A stretch of 64,000 nt of DNA from contig CAMGYJ010000002.1 in the NCBI GenBank assembly GCA_946122785.1, positions 9,236,339-9,300,338 of the forward strand, written 5' to 3'. This document shows positions 1 to 14,299 of this stretch, piece after piece; the stretch's first letter is position 1; each line of letters opens with the position of its first letter. The notes under the pieces were generated by a model. That model made no database searches. It was not told the origin of the DNA and worked only from the letters and a program-made list of their open reading frames with translations. This DNA comes from Linum tenue. Lineage: Eukaryota; Streptophyta; Magnoliopsida; Malpighiales; Linaceae. Position numbers and translations under genes: made by a program.

Positions 1-24
1 GATAAGAATAATGAGATTCCTGAC

Positions 25-3000
25 CTCGAAGCGATCGATGAAAAATCCAAGCCAAATTCTATGAGCAAGGATTTGTTCTACAGGATTAACTTCAGGCTGT
101 GGCTCTGGTTCCCCAGGGGCAAGATGAGGTCTTAGTTTTGCAGCAGGGCCAGAATACTTGACATCCAATGCAAATAGGCCTCTTTTTGTGTCAATACTCC
201 ATAACCAGGCATCCACAAGTTCAGCAAGAACAAGAGAACCAAGTTGGGGGGCTGCAGAAACCAACCAAGTCCATATAAACACCCCAGTCTCCATTGCATC
301 GGGAGTAGAAATATACGCTGGACACCAACAAAGAAGACGTAGCAATTGTGCAAAGCCTTCAACACTGAATCTTGAATCAGAAGTCTGATAAGCAAAGGGA
401 ACAATGGAACAAGATCTAATCAAGAGGTTGGAATTATTTATTGATGCCACTGTGTAAATCACTAGAATGGGTTCTTTACCAGATTGGATAGAAGTAATGC
501 AGTTGCCTGAGAACAAATATCACGGAACTGTGATTTGTCCACACCCCCACCTTTCTCTGCAGTACTAACAAATTGTTGAAGTAGATGCACAAACTTATTA
601 AGTAGCATCTCATTGAAAGAATCATCCTCAGTCTGAGGAGGTTGAGAAAATGCTCCAGTTATCAACCTTTGGAGGCCACCACCAAAAGTAGTTGGTGTAC
701 TACCAGCTTGGAAACCACCAATGCTGCTATATAACCTTCTCATACCAGCAATTTCCCCAGCATGGTTACTCTTCACTGTTGCACTGACAATGCCAGTGCT
801 GAGCACCTCAAAGTTAAAGGCTTCTGTCAATGTCAAGTTTGCTCCTGACGCAGCAGCAGCTGCAGCCATGACGGCTGGAACATTTGCAGTACGTATTCCA
901 GCCCAATCATTCTTGCCAGTTCCAATACGTATCTCAGTGAGCAAAGATACCACATCCGTAGTTTGCTGTGCCTTCTGCCAGGTGTTTGCCTTGCATAGCT
1001 TTTCCTGAGGTATTAAGTCGAATGGCAAGAAATCATTTACCAATCAGGAAAAAAGGAAAAACTCTATACGGAATATACCATACAGTAATTGTCCACAGAA
1101 AATAGGATAACCAGGAAAATATCTGGAAAGCAGTACTAGTTAGTAGTCCCCAACTCTAATGCCACAAGGAGGCATGCTTTCTAAAAAGTGAAAAGGGCAA
1201 CTTTATACAAGCAAATCACCAAACGGGAGATGCTATAATGCTCACCCAAGGAGGAGGAGTTGGGGTATGGAATGGGATGGGATGGGGGGAGTTCAAAGCA
1301 TGAAGGAAGTAGAGAAAGCAGAGATCTAACTCATTCATCAAACAATCATGGAATCCCGTTTTCAACTAATGTCAAGCGTATACTTCCCCTCTCAGTCTAA
1401 TCATGCAGTCTTTCACATATGGATTAAGGATGATTGGTATCAGAGCATCGTCAGTTATATGTTTAACACTTTCTAACTCTCTCTTTAATACGATGGTTTC
1501 TAATGAAATCCAACTATTTCAACAAAGAGTTGAATGGAAAATAAATCAATCATCATGTGGATACAGCATATATCTTAGAATGTCTTAAACAAAAACATTG
1601 CAAGAAGTTCATCAGAAGAAAGAAAGTAACGACTAGAGATCGGTCGTAGCAATAAACAATACTGTTAACAGCTTCTGAGACACTTCTAAACAAACTTGTA
1701 AATAAACTTTCAATAATTTAAGTGCGTAGAACCACCTGAAGAAGACCTTGGCTAGTACATGGAGCATATGAAACCGACATACAGATCCACTCCTTGAGGA
1801 TTTTCTGATACAATGCACGGACAGTTGCTACCCAAGAAGGATCATTAACAACGGTGGAAGTAGAGTCATTGTGAACAGAAAATAATAAGGAGTCCAAACA
1901 AGATGAGTTCCATAAGATCTGCACAAATAAAGCCCGGCGTGGTTTAAACAATAATGTATTATTGAATCAGAAGGATGCAAAATGAAAAAATTGAATAACA
2001 CTACAATAATCAACATAACTTTACCTGAGGAAACTTATCACGGAGCTGAGTCAACAAGTTCACAGCAATATCACGGATGTGGTCTTCTCTCTGTGACATG
2101 CTTTTTATCAGAAAACATCCATGGGCGAAAAGAGTGGATTCTCTGATTCCTGCTTCCTTGCCAGTGTCAGTAATCCGATCTTCCTGAACCCAAAACAAAA
2201 GCCCAGAGAATTCTGAGTGAGAAAGAGGAAAAGGGTAACAACTACCATGAGACAAAGAAGAAAATACATTTCAGTGCTACGACAATACACATTACAGTAT
2301 AAGAATCAAGGATAACTTTATTATTACACAAATGAACAAAAAAAAAAAATTTGCAAAACCAGGTTAAATTGCATTTTAACAGAATGTAAAAGAAGAGGTA
2401 GATTGCATCGAGAAAACGCAAAGATAGCTTTTTCGTTTCTGAGAGAATGCAAAGACAATTGTTGAGCAGCAATTAGTTATTTCTTCTATTTTTATAGATG
2501 GTTGTTGCCTTGTTGGCCCCTATATTCAAACCTAGGGTGTGGTGAACACCTTGGGAGTTCATTGTTTTTTCTATGCAATCATGGAATGCAGTTTAGTGGA
2601 TATGAAGAATACCAGCCACCCAACAGCTGCTTCAAATGCTCTGTGGACTAGGGCTGTCAAGCATTGGCAGACAGCAGGCATTAAATTTGGTGTTTTCAGG
2701 TATTCAAATACACAGCTGAAAGCACTTCTAGAAGCAGTCAAACTGGAATCTCCATTGAGAATGCCACCATTGCTGCTGAAACGAATTATCTCCAAAAATG
2801 CTACAGCCAGAAGATACGTCGCTTTCACGCCTGGAAAAGAGACATCAAAACCATTAACAAAAAAAAAAATATTATTCACTAACACCCTAAGCGACCAATC
2901 TACTGTTGGTTATGGAAAAGAAGTGCAGAACTACAACCAACAGAAAGAACAAGTTGTTAAATTTCTCACCAGAAATCGTGCTCATTGCCGCAACTTCAAC

Positions 3001-6000
3001 TCTGCCACCCAGTGCAGCAGACAAAGCTGATCGTTGGTTTAGAGCAGCTTTTTCATTGCCACTTCCTCGACGGCTTCCAGGATTGTGAAGGGCATTAAGT
3101 TCCAATTCGTCTTCAAGCCATTTAACAGAACTCACAACCTGTAGTTATGCATTTTCATGTGAAAATCTTCACTTGCACTAAGGAGAAGCCCTCAATTATA
3201 ACAAGTGCAATTAGCATAAACCACAGCAGGTAGCCACTGCAATTCAATAAACAGTCTTAATAGTGGATTTATGTTTATCTATCCATATTTGCTTTGAGCT
3301 TGTCTTTGATAATTGCGACCAGCTTATCCAAAGGGAGCCTCCTCTTTACTTTTGTTTGCCACTCAAAAATGCCTCACATATTCACATGCATCACATATTC
3401 ACATAGCACACTGAGGCATGACAACCCAGATTTTGGTAGATATAGCAAGAAATAGGACAAAACTGCATCCATAACACAAATTGAACCAAAGTCGCTGGTT
3501 CAAGTACATGCCACAGTGTGCACATGAGCTTTTTACCATCTGATCAATTCACAGACAAAATGTCGATGCAGAAAATACCTTTCATAGACACATCCAACAA
3601 AATATCAATATGCTTCACATTCAATTCCTGGACGCCGCAAAATAACAGTAAACATAATTCCAAAGCCAGATAAACAAATCAAACATGCCATAGTGAAGGC
3701 AACACAAGTATCTTACCACACAAATGAGCAAACAACATTGACCGACATGCAATTATCCAATTCATGCAAAAGAATTCAATGTTCTTACAAGAGGAGGAGT
3801 CCCTTGCGCAATCCGCTGGACTGCTGAACTCCACTGTGCACTCCACATGTATGGTCCAGCTACCGCTTGAAGAGCTATTGCACCATTGCTTCCCACGCTA
3901 TTCAATGTAGTTGATGTAGACTTCGCCTGTTGTGGCGCTTTCAGAACCGGTGGTGCCAAGCCAAAAAGTGCAACATAGAACCACAAGTTGCGGAAGAGTT
4001 TTAAAAGTGAGGGTTCAACATTGACAGTTGGATCAAAGTCAGAACAGATTTCAGCAACAGCAGGAAGTAGAGGGCCCAAAAAATCTGCTCCACTCCTACA
4101 GCCAGCAAGAGGACAAAATAAGAAACCCTCCAGATATACTGAGGACAGATGCTACGTAAGATAGTAAGTGAAATCAAGCTACAACACAAAATTATAACTA
4201 GCCACCTTCCACTCTTGGATTCAGCTGCCAGCCCCACATCTGAGCACAAAGAAAGGAGACGATGACGGTAGTCTGAACGCAACTTTGGATTTTGAAGACC
4301 ACTGGCTATCAAAAGAAATCCTGCAGGAAGAGTCTGGAGTGCAGATTGAAATAGTGAGTGGTCACTTCTGAGAAACCTTGAAAGTGAGCTGGACAATTAA
4401 CAAGGCAATCCATAGCAGTACACATGAACAAGCCTACCTCAACACGCTCCGTATTTGCTTCAGCAGGCAAAGTTGTGCTTTCTGCAGATCCTACACTCGA
4501 CAATTTAGCCAAGTAACTTCTTGTCATTAGGACAACTGTCTCGCGGTAGGACTTCTCAAAACCTAAACTTGCTATCCGGGATACAGCATCAAGAAGCTGC
4601 AGGTAAGCGAGAGAGGAGTCATAAGTCATGATGCCAAATTGAAGGACCAACAAGAAATAACTAACGGATGTATGGAGGATATAAAAGAAACACATAAGTA
4701 CATAAACTTCTGTTACAGCGACAGACAATCTGGAAAGAAAGATTCCATACTCGAAGGCGCAATATGCCAGGAGTTAAAGCATCACCCTCTTCTAAGCTTT
4801 CAACAAAAAGTGGCAAAATCATGTCCACCACTTCAGACTTGTTAACATCAACGGTCAAATTAGCTAGCAAGCTAATGAGATTAAGCTGTACAGCTGGAAC
4901 TCCCTGCTTCTCCTTCTCAACCTGAATTCAGCAAGAATTGTGAAGGAAGAGTCCTATCAAATTAAACTATATACAAGCATCAGTAGAGAGATGACTCAAT
5001 TTGCACCCAAACCACATCTGTATCAGACCTCTTTTTCCATGTTTTGATGCAGCTAAATGAAGGTTGCATAAAGTATGCAGCAAAGCCACTGAAAGGTAGA
5101 TATGCATGCGTAGATATGCCCATGACAAAGCAGACATGGTGGTTGGGAGGACTGATGACTGCCGATTTTGATTGTTACTCTTTCTTAACCATCATGGGCG
5201 ATCCAAAGGAAGAACGAACAATGGCAGAGACCAAAAAAACTCTAAACATTGGAGTTAAGGGTAATTGATATCTGAGCAGTACTATGATCAATACAAAAAT
5301 CTTGTCTCTTCAGCCACCACATCTTAGTTCAATTACAATGTGCTCCTAACTTTCCACATTCTACCACTTCTACCTTTGTCCTTCCAGTCCAAGTACCATA
5401 TGTTCATGTATGCTCTCATTTCCAAATCTTTTGAACCAACTGAGGCTTTGTTAGTTTCACCTAACTCTTTAGTTCAAACAAACACATTCTGGTAAGTCTA
5501 AATATAAAGTATAAATATTCACGATGGTCCTACACATTACCAAAAACTAAAAGACGGAAATTTTCATTCTCCACTTTGCCCCCTTGAGATAAGAATACAA
5601 TCTCAAATTATATCCATAATAGTAATTTCGAAAAAATAATTTATTTATATAAAGCTAAACAAATTATCACTAACCCCATCAATTACCTTTTCATTTAGAT
5701 AATGTCATCAGTTACCTTTTTATTACTGAGTAAATCTTTCTACTTATCAACTTTAATTTTTTTTAAGTCCTTGCGAGACCCATTTTTTGCTGTCTTCTAC
5801 TAAGTTTTTAAGTTTTAGTTCATAACGTATTAGAAAAAGGCCAAACGAACACACTCTAAAATAACTAGCATTGACCTGCAACCTACAAACAAAGAAAAGG
5901 GAACAGAAAGAGGGGGGGAAATGCACCATGGAGGTACATCTGTGCCCTCCACTATCAAAGACAAGCAAATGTAAGCTGACCTGCTCATCATAGTCATTCC

Positions 6001-7967
6001 GTTCACGTATACTTGTTGCCAATCCCAAAATAAAAGTATCAACAGGGGCTCGGTCCTTTGCCCATCCAGATTCAATTATCTGGCAACTTGTCTTCATCAC
6101 ACTCTCAAACATTGCTCCCTGACTGCCAGCCCAAGTATCAGCCTGGAAATTAAGATGGGGGAAATCACAAAAAGTAAATCAAATGCCTGCGAATGACAAG
6201 AATAATGACATGATAATAATAACTCAGGATGCTTACTTGTGCACATGCGGTCAACACAAGGGGTTTAAGACGAATAAGAAGAACTCGAAGTGGCTGACCA
6301 CCCCTGCTTACAGCAATTTGCGCAATCCCAGCAAGCAATGAACTAAATAGCTCTTCACAAACTCTCAATTTCCGCCATACAGATAGCAAACATGCTTCAG
6401 CAGCATCTATTAGCAACGCAAGAGTTTCAAGAACCAATCTTTTGGAGGTTTTGCCATCAGCGTCAAGAGATGCAAGGCTCTTTATTTTCATTCTAGCTGC
6501 AGCTTGATAAACTGATAGCTTAGTGGTCACCCTAGATTTCAATAACTGCCCCTGAATGTTCCAGTCGCGCTTCCTTATCTAGCCACATAATGAGCTACAC
6601 CACTTTAGTCTTCATAAGTCATATCAAGAATTGTATACATTGAGAACACTAACTAAAGCACTAAAGCAACCTCCAATTATCTATATGCACGAATAGCATA
6701 AATATTATTTCCCAAATGCATGCAGAATAAACTACAGGATTTGTAATACAAACCATTCTGATAAAATTGAACTAGCATGACGCTTAACATTTTACCAAGT
6801 TCTCATATAGTAACCAACCAGAAATCAAGTGGTCGACACATAAGTACTTTGCATGCATGTTGCTTTCTTTTCTTGTTTTCCTAAAATACTTCAAATAAGA
6901 CAAACCCCTTCCTAGAATCTTCTAACACGCACGTAATAGTGAAAAAAAGAAACAGATGGTATGAACGTATATTGATTTTTTACCTTTAAAAAGGCCGACA
7001 GTGACTGCAGCTGCTTCTTAGCAATGAATCTTACTTGTTCCGAAAGCTTGTTGTCAAGCTTCACATGAGTCAATACATTGGCAATCAATTTGAACGCAAT
7101 TTCATGCTTCTCCAATCCCTCCACACTCTCCTCCTCAAACAAAGCCGCTTGCTGCTTAAATAAACCCCCACCGCCATCATTGAACCCAAAGCTCATCCCC
7201 ATTGAATCAAATCCACTCTTCCACATCAACCCACTCCCGTTCAGCAATGCTGATGTCGAAGACAAGCCACTTGATGAACCCCCAGACACCTGGCTTAAAT
7301 CATTAGCTGGACTGGAAATGCCATTGTTACCATGATGATTGGCTTTGATTAAGGGGGAGCTCTGGCACGATGAAGCTCCTGAGTTACCACCGGCTTGCTC
7401 ACCGGGCAACTGTGAAGCCACAATGACCTGATCAAGAAGAGTGGTCACCAGCTTCTCCCCATCAGAAGCCAGAATAGGCGGAAAATTCTGCGTCAAAGCC
7501 AGCAGAAAAGCTCTCGAAATTGCCAAACTCTCACTGGCATTGTGATTAACCGCATCCATAACGACTTCACCTAGAAATCCAGCAATCTCCTCACTAAAGT
7601 CCACGCACGTTTTCGCCGATTTCACCAAATGCGCTAAGAATTCAGCATAAAACGCCCCGATCGAGTCGACATTGAACGATTGCGGCCAGAAGGATTGCCG
7701 AAACGACGACGGAACTGCGCGGAGAAACTCGAGGACGATGGACTTGGGCCGGAGATCGATGGAAGGGTCGGAGGTGCGGAAAGATAGAAATCTGGCCACC
7801 GCGAGGACGGCATTGAGCTGGGAACGCGAAACCCTAGACGATCCGCCGACCAAAGCCTCCGGTTGCGAGCAACGGTTGCATAGCCACGTCAATTTATCCG
7901 CGAATTGCGTCGGGTTTTTGGCAATGAGCTCGCAGAGCTCCATCAACGGGTCCATTGCCTCTGGCAT
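25..7967 (-). CDS. PI4KA1: Phosphatidylinositol 4-kinase alpha (PI4K type III alpha), N-terminal part, 13 exons, runs off left edge
   Basis: Family role: phosphorylates phosphatidylinositol to PI4P at the plasma membrane, as a large scaffold kinase that works in a complex. Exons in transcript order: 6984-7967, 6237-6578, 5981-6142, 4751-4921, 4438-4596, 4206-4333, 3789-4095, 2970-3138, 2613-2830, 2025-2183, 1736-1918, 480-1004, 25-384. All have GT/AG borders and matching phases; together 1289 codons, about two thirds of the family's usual length of about 2000. The translation resembles plant PI4K alpha throughout, for example AKDRAPVDTFILGLATSIRE (exon 3) and VSSVKWLEDELELNALHNPG (exon 8). 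This part is the alpha-solenoid; the catalytic domain lies left of base 1. I chose the upstream ATG at 7967; a second in-frame ATG at 7955 (MDPLMELCELIAKNP) is close to where relatives start. Exon 1 holds a Ser/Gly/Asn-rich disordered stretch around residues 190-250. No stop or frameshift, so probably functional. Base-exact exon ends are my inference from splice consensus and homology. Confidence 0.95.
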
Positions 7968-8396
7968 CTAAGGTCGGAAAACACAAATCGCCGCTACACA
8001 ACAAGGGAGAGATTGTGAAACAAAGTTTCCACTCAAAATTCTCGAATTCTCTTCTGTGTGGCAATCCAAGTTCGCTGCGGGACCTCAGATTTCGAAAAAA
8101 GATGCCGAATGTGAAGCAGCAAAAGGAGGGAGGGAGTGGCGGCGGGGAACTAGGGTTTACAGGAACCGGGAAACGTGATCATCTTCGGCGGAGAAGAGAA
8201 GAAATGGAGAGGAGAAAGGGGTCGCTGTTGGTTCTGCATTTCTTCTCGTTGCTCTCGCCATTGTTTTTCGCTCTGGTTTCCTCTTTTCTCTTTCCTTAAT
8301 TATTTTTTCTTTTTTTTTCTTTTTCGCTTTTTAATCCCTTCCTTCCTACTTCGCATTTCTCTCTCTCTAACCTCGACATACGGTCACCACCACTAG
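7968..8396 (-). promoter_or_regulatory. 5' UTR and proximal promoter of the PI4K alpha gene
   Basis: Non-coding stretch upstream of the PI4K alpha ATG. On the gene strand it is strongly pyrimidine-rich between about 8160 and 8370 (CT-rich blocks such as TTCTCTTCTCC), as is common around plant 5' UTRs. I see no clear TATA box. The end at 8396 is set by the start of transposon-like sequence, not by any promoter mark. Confidence 0.45.
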
Positions 8397-8635
8397 TAGG
8401 GTTGGAACTTGGAAGTTTGATACCGTTATTTAGGATATACCGAATACCATACGAAATTTGTCTATATTTGGTATTACCAAATATATGTATTATTTTTTGA
8501 GATTGGAATTGAGATTGAATTTCAATTGTAATTCGGTATTAGGGATTACGGGATTGGGATCGGGATCGGGATCGAGATCGGGATCGGAATCGGGATATAC
8601 TGAAATAAAGATCAATACCGAAATATAAGCTAAAA
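8397..8635. mobile_element. Degraded hAT-like sequence with CGGGAT/TACCGA repeats (left part)
   Basis: Begins with a TAGGGTTGGAACTTGG block resembling an Ac/hAT terminal repeat, followed by TACCGAATACC and an array of GGGATC units at about 8548-8600. Similar TACCGATTGGGATACCGAA units recur at 9938-10035, beyond the LINE fragment, so one older element appears to have been split. No matching right terminal repeat or 8-bp target duplication was found, so the class is tentative. Confidence 0.35.
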
Positions 8636-8644
8636 AGTCCAAAT

Positions 8645-9520
8645 TTTTCCTCGCTGCCCGGTGTGATGGGCGGAATCTAAAACAATGGAGCACCTATTTT
8701 CGGACTGCCCGATTGCAGAGGCCCTTTGGGCTCACTCAGGTTTGGAGCATCTGGGTCATGGTTTGCCTAGTCAAACCTTCCCTATTTTCCTTTTAAAAAA
8801 AATGTTTGCTTAGGATGATCCAACTTGATCAAATTATGGCTTTGGTGGCACTCCTGTGGCGTATTTGGAAATCTATGAACTGGGTCGCCTTTGATGGTAA
8901 GTAGTTTTTAGTTCCTCAGCTGATGCGTCAATACCACTAGCAACTCCACGAGTAGGTGTCCTTGCCAGAGGATAGGATAATCCGGGATCAACCGATGACG
9001 CAGCGTAGTATGGACTTGGTGGATACAACCTCTGTCGTCTGTATGTGGGATGGGGTTGTTCGTCCCGACTCACATCCAGCAGGAGGTCTAATCATAATGG
9101 ATGGAGGCGGTGCGGTACTCTTGGCAAGAGGTGTGGTTTTTGAGAATATGATAGACCCTCTTGTGGTGGAGACTATGGTCTCCGGGAAGCGATTAAGTGG
9201 TGTCAGGCTCTCGGCATCCATCAAGTTCGTTTTGAAGGTGACGCGAAAGTGCTTATTGATAAGGTTAATACCAAAGATGCGCAGGATAGTCGTTTCGGAG
9301 CTATTATCCAGGAGATCCTCCATTTGATGGCGCAGTATAGTGGCTTTAGTATTCGATTCGTTGGCCGGAATAGCAATGGGGTAGCCCACTTAGTGGATAG
9401 GAAGGCCCTTTCTTTGTCTCCGACTATGTGTCGATTGTATGATTTTCATGCCTAGGTTGGTTCCAGGGTGTTATTCGATATCTTCTTATCAATTAATAGA
9501 ATTATATCTTTTATTAAAAA
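8645..9520 (+). pseudogene. LINE (L1-type) 3' fragment: zinc-binding RT tail and RNase H, broken
   Basis: Starts inside the reverse-transcriptase zinc-binding domain (RCPV-stop-WAESKTMEHLFSDC, where the second cysteine codon reads TGA) and continues into an RNase H domain (CMWDGVVRPDSHPAGGLI at about 9037; GFSIRFVGRNSNGVAHLV at about 9340-9395). Frames shift several times, so it is dead. It ends in TTTTATTAAAAAAA, a worn poly(A) tail. It belongs to the same family as the minus-strand LINE at 21456-23304 (RDSRIGALLEEVLHCL there, QDSRFGAIIQEILHLM here). I found no convincing target duplication. Confidence 0.75.
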
Positions 9521-9937
9521 AACTAGTGTGTGTTTTATCCTCTCAACTAGATTCTCTCATTCACTACTATATGACCCTCAACAACCAAGAGTGTAATTTA
9601 ATTATATATAGACCATTTCATCTTTGTTTCACAACTCAAAAGTCCCTATCCAACTCAATTTTGAATTTCCAATTTAAGTCACTCTCGTCTCTCGCCTAAT
9701 AACTTGTTATTTTCATAACATCAAAAAGCACACCCTAGTATTAGTCGTCTCTCAACCTTCAATTCGTCATATTAAAGATTACCAATGACAAGAACTTGAG
9801 ATGTCACCTCTCCTTCATTCTCCTTATCCATATCCTAGCTCTAAGCAAACTCAAGACTATTTGCTTAGTCTCTTTGCCCTAAATTAAACAATCAAATCTA
9901 ATTTAATTATTTATTTCAAATGTAATTTATTTCGTAA

Positions 9938-10055
9938 TCGGTAATACCGATTGGGATATCGAAGTACCGATTGGGATACCGAAATATTTAGGGATTGGGA
10001 TACCGAAATTATTTAGAGATTGGAATTGGGATTGACTTTCGGGTATAATTTGATA
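9938..10055. repeat. TACCGATTGGGATACCGAA-type repeat, partner of 8397-8635
   Basis: Several imperfect copies of a TACCGATTGGGATA unit stand here, with GGGATTGGGATACCGAAA and a closing GGAATTGGGATTGAC. The same words occur before the LINE fragment at 8410-8620. Most simply these are the two halves of one element interrupted by the LINE. It stops where the Helitron-like terminus begins. Confidence 0.4.
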
Positions 10056-10083
10056 CTAGCGTGGGCCCCGGCCATTTGGCCGA
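10056..10083 (-). other. Helitron-like 3' terminus (minus strand)
   Basis: On the minus strand this reads a GGCC-AAAT-GGCC stem-loop, a short GC-rich spacer and CTAG followed by T, the layout of a Helitron 3' end (hairpin, CTRR, insertion before T). No Helitron coding sequence or matching 5' TC end was identified, so only the terminus is called. Confidence 0.35.
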
Positions 10084-13000
10084 AGGAAGGTGAGGTATGA
10101 AATTTGATAATGTAATGGGGTATATAGCTTATTGTTGTATATATTTTTTTTTTGGGAAACACGTGATCAAAATAGTGAATTTTAGTAGGAAAGAGATATG
10201 AATGTTGTAACGAATCAAAAATCAGTCTTATGAACCAAAATCAAGTACTTGTTACCTTGTGAAACAATATTGTTTCTGGTAATATGATGAGGTTGAGTAA
10301 GTTTTATAGAAACCGAATTCCAGAAAATCGAATAAAAAATCGCATATCCGCCGGTTTTCGGGAAATGAGCATCTCACAATCGTTGCTAGCTTTTACTCGG
10401 CCCGTTGGCCGATTAATTTGCTTTATAAAACTTTCATCTTGTCATCATTGTGCTTTCTGGTTTTTTGCCAAGCCATGATAAAATCTAAAGAAATCAAGAA
10501 TGAACAACACGATTTGGGATAGGAACCACCGTTCCTGTATCCCTAGAAAATTGTGGTAAACACGGACTCACCTGCCAAACTGGTTTGGATTGAGATTTTT
10601 ATTGGGTATCATGGAACCATGTGATTATAAATTAGACTTGATCAAAACGGGCTAAGACTTGAAATTCAGCCTGTTTGCCCGACCCGTGCCAAACTCTAGT
10701 TATTCTTTGCTTTTAAACTTTCTATTTGAAAATAAAAAATAATGAAAGAAAAGAGATGACTGCAATTCGCCATTTGATTATGATCTTCTCTTTTCTTTAA
10801 AGTGGTCATGGTTCGAATCCTAGTAAGTGTCTTTTTAATGAATAAAAAAAAAGTATTTGTGAAGACCAAAATGTCCTTCCTATTTTCACTCTGGATGCAG
10901 GAAATTTGAAATGGGGCTTCAAGTTTTCTCATTTGACTTTTATTTATTGTGTAGATTCAATATTTCAGTATTTAGTACTAGCTTTGACCCGTCTCGTTGG
11001 CCGAATTAGTTTTAGTAATTGATTCGTGGAACGGGAGAGAGTGGTCGACTGTCTATTTTCAAACATTATCTTTAAAATATAATGTAAGAAATTGAAGGCC
11101 TCATTTCTCTCCACAGAGCCCAGTTTGATTGACGGTTGAATTTCTTAGTTGAGCTCATTGATGTACATGACGAAGATGATTTAATTTCGCAAAAAGTCTA
11201 CTAATTTTTTTATAGTCTGTATGTATTAGGCTTATCCTGATTTATTAAAATTTGGATGCCGAAAGAAAATTATTTTTGTTTGGCTCCTGAAGAGTAACAA
11301 ACATAATTCATGATATAGTTGGAGACAGGAGTTCACCTCCTGGCTATTTACACGTAAAAGAGGCGTTCAATCCAAATTTTACTGGGAAAAAATCATACTT
11401 AAACATTTGAAATCATCAATAGTAGCCCAGCTCATGAATAAAACAATGTTTATGAGTTAATTGGACATTAGCATAGGGAAGATTAGCAATATTGTGTTGA
11501 CGGACTTTGTACCTCATTTAAAAATTCACCAAAACAATTACTGAAACATAAATGAGTTATTGCTTCTAAATAATTATGTTCATTCTACTTTTCTGGCAAA
11601 CCGTCAAACCAAACTTATAAATTAAACAGTTGTATAGATTTACAAACAAATGCGAATAACAATCACATTTTTCTAATCTAACTAATTGACAATTCAAAAA
11701 TAACATTTTCTAAATGGGGAAAGAAAGTTCAATTCATCCACAGAAATAATTCTGTGGTACATTATATATGCATTAAGAGATTTAACCCCAATGCTAGATA
11801 GTGCAACATCTTGTAAACTACTAAAGGCATGATCATGAGTTCAAACATTGACACCTTCATGTTCTTGTTTTTCTTCTCTGTGTTGCTCCTTTCAGGCTAA
11901 CGTTGAAATATATTAAAAGGAAGAGACATGATGAATGCCAATTCACAAAAGGATTGTATTGGATAACAAAATAACATCATGGAATGTCTATGATATGGAA
12001 AGGGATTTAACAAATTCGCACAATGTGCTATGGAATCAGTTCATAGAGTTAAGTTTTCTACAATTATTGACTAACCTTTTTCCCTAGCTCATTCACCATA
12101 CTGACAAAGGGTAGTGTTTTTCAAACAGTGTAATGACGAATTTGACTGTTCAAGACCCTCTTCACAACATCAATTATCCTGCCTCTAGGAATGATCATGG
12201 TTTTCACTCGGTAGATCTTATCATCAATCGACTCTATTTAGTTCTACGCAACCATGATCTGGCAATAGAAATGTAACCAAATTTAGAGAAGAACAACGTT
12301 TTCCCTTTCTAATATCTAAGTATTGCATTTAAATTAGAATTCTAACCAACCAAAATGAAGAACGCATTCAGGTAAACTTCATGGTAAAGAGAAGCAGGAA
12401 ACTAACAACATATCCATATTAGTTGGAAGGTGAGAAAACGTTATCAACTAACCAAGAAAGCACTTCTTTGTTGAAATCATCGTCATTTCTTCGCATGATG
12501 AGGAGATGGTCCCATGGTGGCTGGCCAACACTAATAGTGATAAGCAATTCTGGAGTTCAGTTTTCAATGTCTTATAACTGTTTACGGAGCAAAATCAAAG
12601 GGTACCAGTAAAACATCTTACATCCATCATCAAGGCAAAAACAATCAAGCTAAATTAGAAATCAACGTATTATGACCGAAGACTAACCAACCACTACAAC
12701 AATGACATAACATCCATTTTCAGCCAGACAAAGAGGTTTCTAAAAGCTACTAAGCCAGATAATCACTTAGTAAAGGAAACTAAAAAACCTCGTGATTAAG
12801 CAAGGCACTTTGCGGACTGCAATGCATCTACACAACATACACAGCCATATCCCCACCAGGGTTACGTAGTGCAAAAGAGCCCCATATCGTTCATACATAG
12901 CTTATTCTTTGTGGAGAAGAACTTCCCCAGAAAAGGTTATTTATTCTATCTTCTTCTACCAACTATGATTTCAGTATAACCATGTATGAATAGAAAACCA

Positions 13001-13994
13001 ATGAAATTTCATAAGGAAAAAAGAGTACCTGAGTTTTTTTAATTCTGAGCTCCTCATTCAACCCCAACATGTTAGACGGTCAATGGCTCGCCTACTCTGC
13101 CTTGACCTGATCCGTCCTATAGATCTTCTCTAACATATCTGATCCGTCCGTCAGTCTAACCGTGAGCACTCTTCTTTTCGTCAAACCCTAGTTGAATCCA
13201 CCTCGGATTCAATGCTTCGCGTCTCCATTGGCCACAAATCAAGCCGATTAGAGCGAGACGGGGTCGAGGAATGGCGCTCGGTGATTCATTGGAGCTACTT
13301 CAGTCTCAGTTGGCCACCGCTACCGCTGCAACTACTATAGATACTACCTGGCTAGTGCAACATCCAAGCACTACGACCAAGGATACCCCCACTTTAGGCA
13401 TTACACACACAGAGCATTACTACCCACCACCTATCTCCATATGCCTATTGTTTTGGTTCTTCCTTCTTACTTCTTATCATTCTTTAAGTCATTGTATGAT
13501 GGCAAGCATAACAATTAATTCCATTACAAAGGCCAGGCCAGACGACACTGTGATTATAGAATCAGAACGATGAGACTACTCGCTAAAACTACCCTTAAGA
13601 ATATGATAAAACTGTGTACCTTCATGATGTTGGATATAGATGCAAGTACAGAGAGTAAAGCACGTGAAACCAAATAGTAACCCATATTTCTACGCAGAAA
13701 TACTAAAGGTAATCTACATAACAATGATAGTTGGATTTGGCGTAACACATTCAACACCGAGCATCCCCTTCTTTCCAACAATAAAATTGCCATGGAATGG
13801 CTACTCTAATCATTTCTAAATCACCCCAAAATCTGAAACTCTCCACTATCAATAATACACAGAAATATAAAGTGTAAATTGTACAACACTCGAAAACTAT
13901 ATCGCACTCCATCCTACGAACAGGGTGAAATTGAGGAACTAAACCAAAAATCACAGCTCCGAATTAGCAAAACAAAGGGAGAGAAAAGACGTAC
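10084..13994. other. Intergenic, AT-rich, no gene recognised
   Basis: I see no conserved protein domain on either strand. A second Helitron-like terminus (CTAG followed by T on the minus strand) lies at 10978-11003, and a similar GC-rich motif ending CTAG but followed by C at about 10385-10412. A short open frame starts at 13271 after GC-richer, UTR-like sequence (13130-13270), but its 100 residues match nothing I know. A tRNA B-box-like GGTTCGAATCC occurs near 10811 with no A box or cloverleaf. Confidence 0.5.
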
Positions 13995-14279
<285 letters not shown>

Positions 14280-14299
14280 CTATTACCTGTAACCGATAT

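Noticed and set aside
5022..5268. Plus-strand frame of 74 residues in a PI4K alpha intron
   Set aside because: No homology or regulatory context; intron 4751-5981 otherwise holds nothing recognised.
8397..10055. A single complete Ac-like hAT with the LINE tail nested in it
   Set aside because: The left end and shared TACCGA/GGGAT repeats fit, but no right terminal repeat or 8-bp duplication is present, so only the parts are listed.
10800..10850. tRNA-like B box (GGTTCGAATCC) followed by an A-rich stretch, suggesting a tRNA gene or SINE
   Set aside because: No A box at the right distance, no cloverleaf, and no target duplication could be seen.
13271..13573. Plus-strand 100-residue frame starting MALGDSLELLQSQLATATAA after UTR-like sequence
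   Set aside because: The front looks slightly gene-like but the rest is not, and no further exon or homology was found. Could be exon 1 of a decayed gene; not enough to call.
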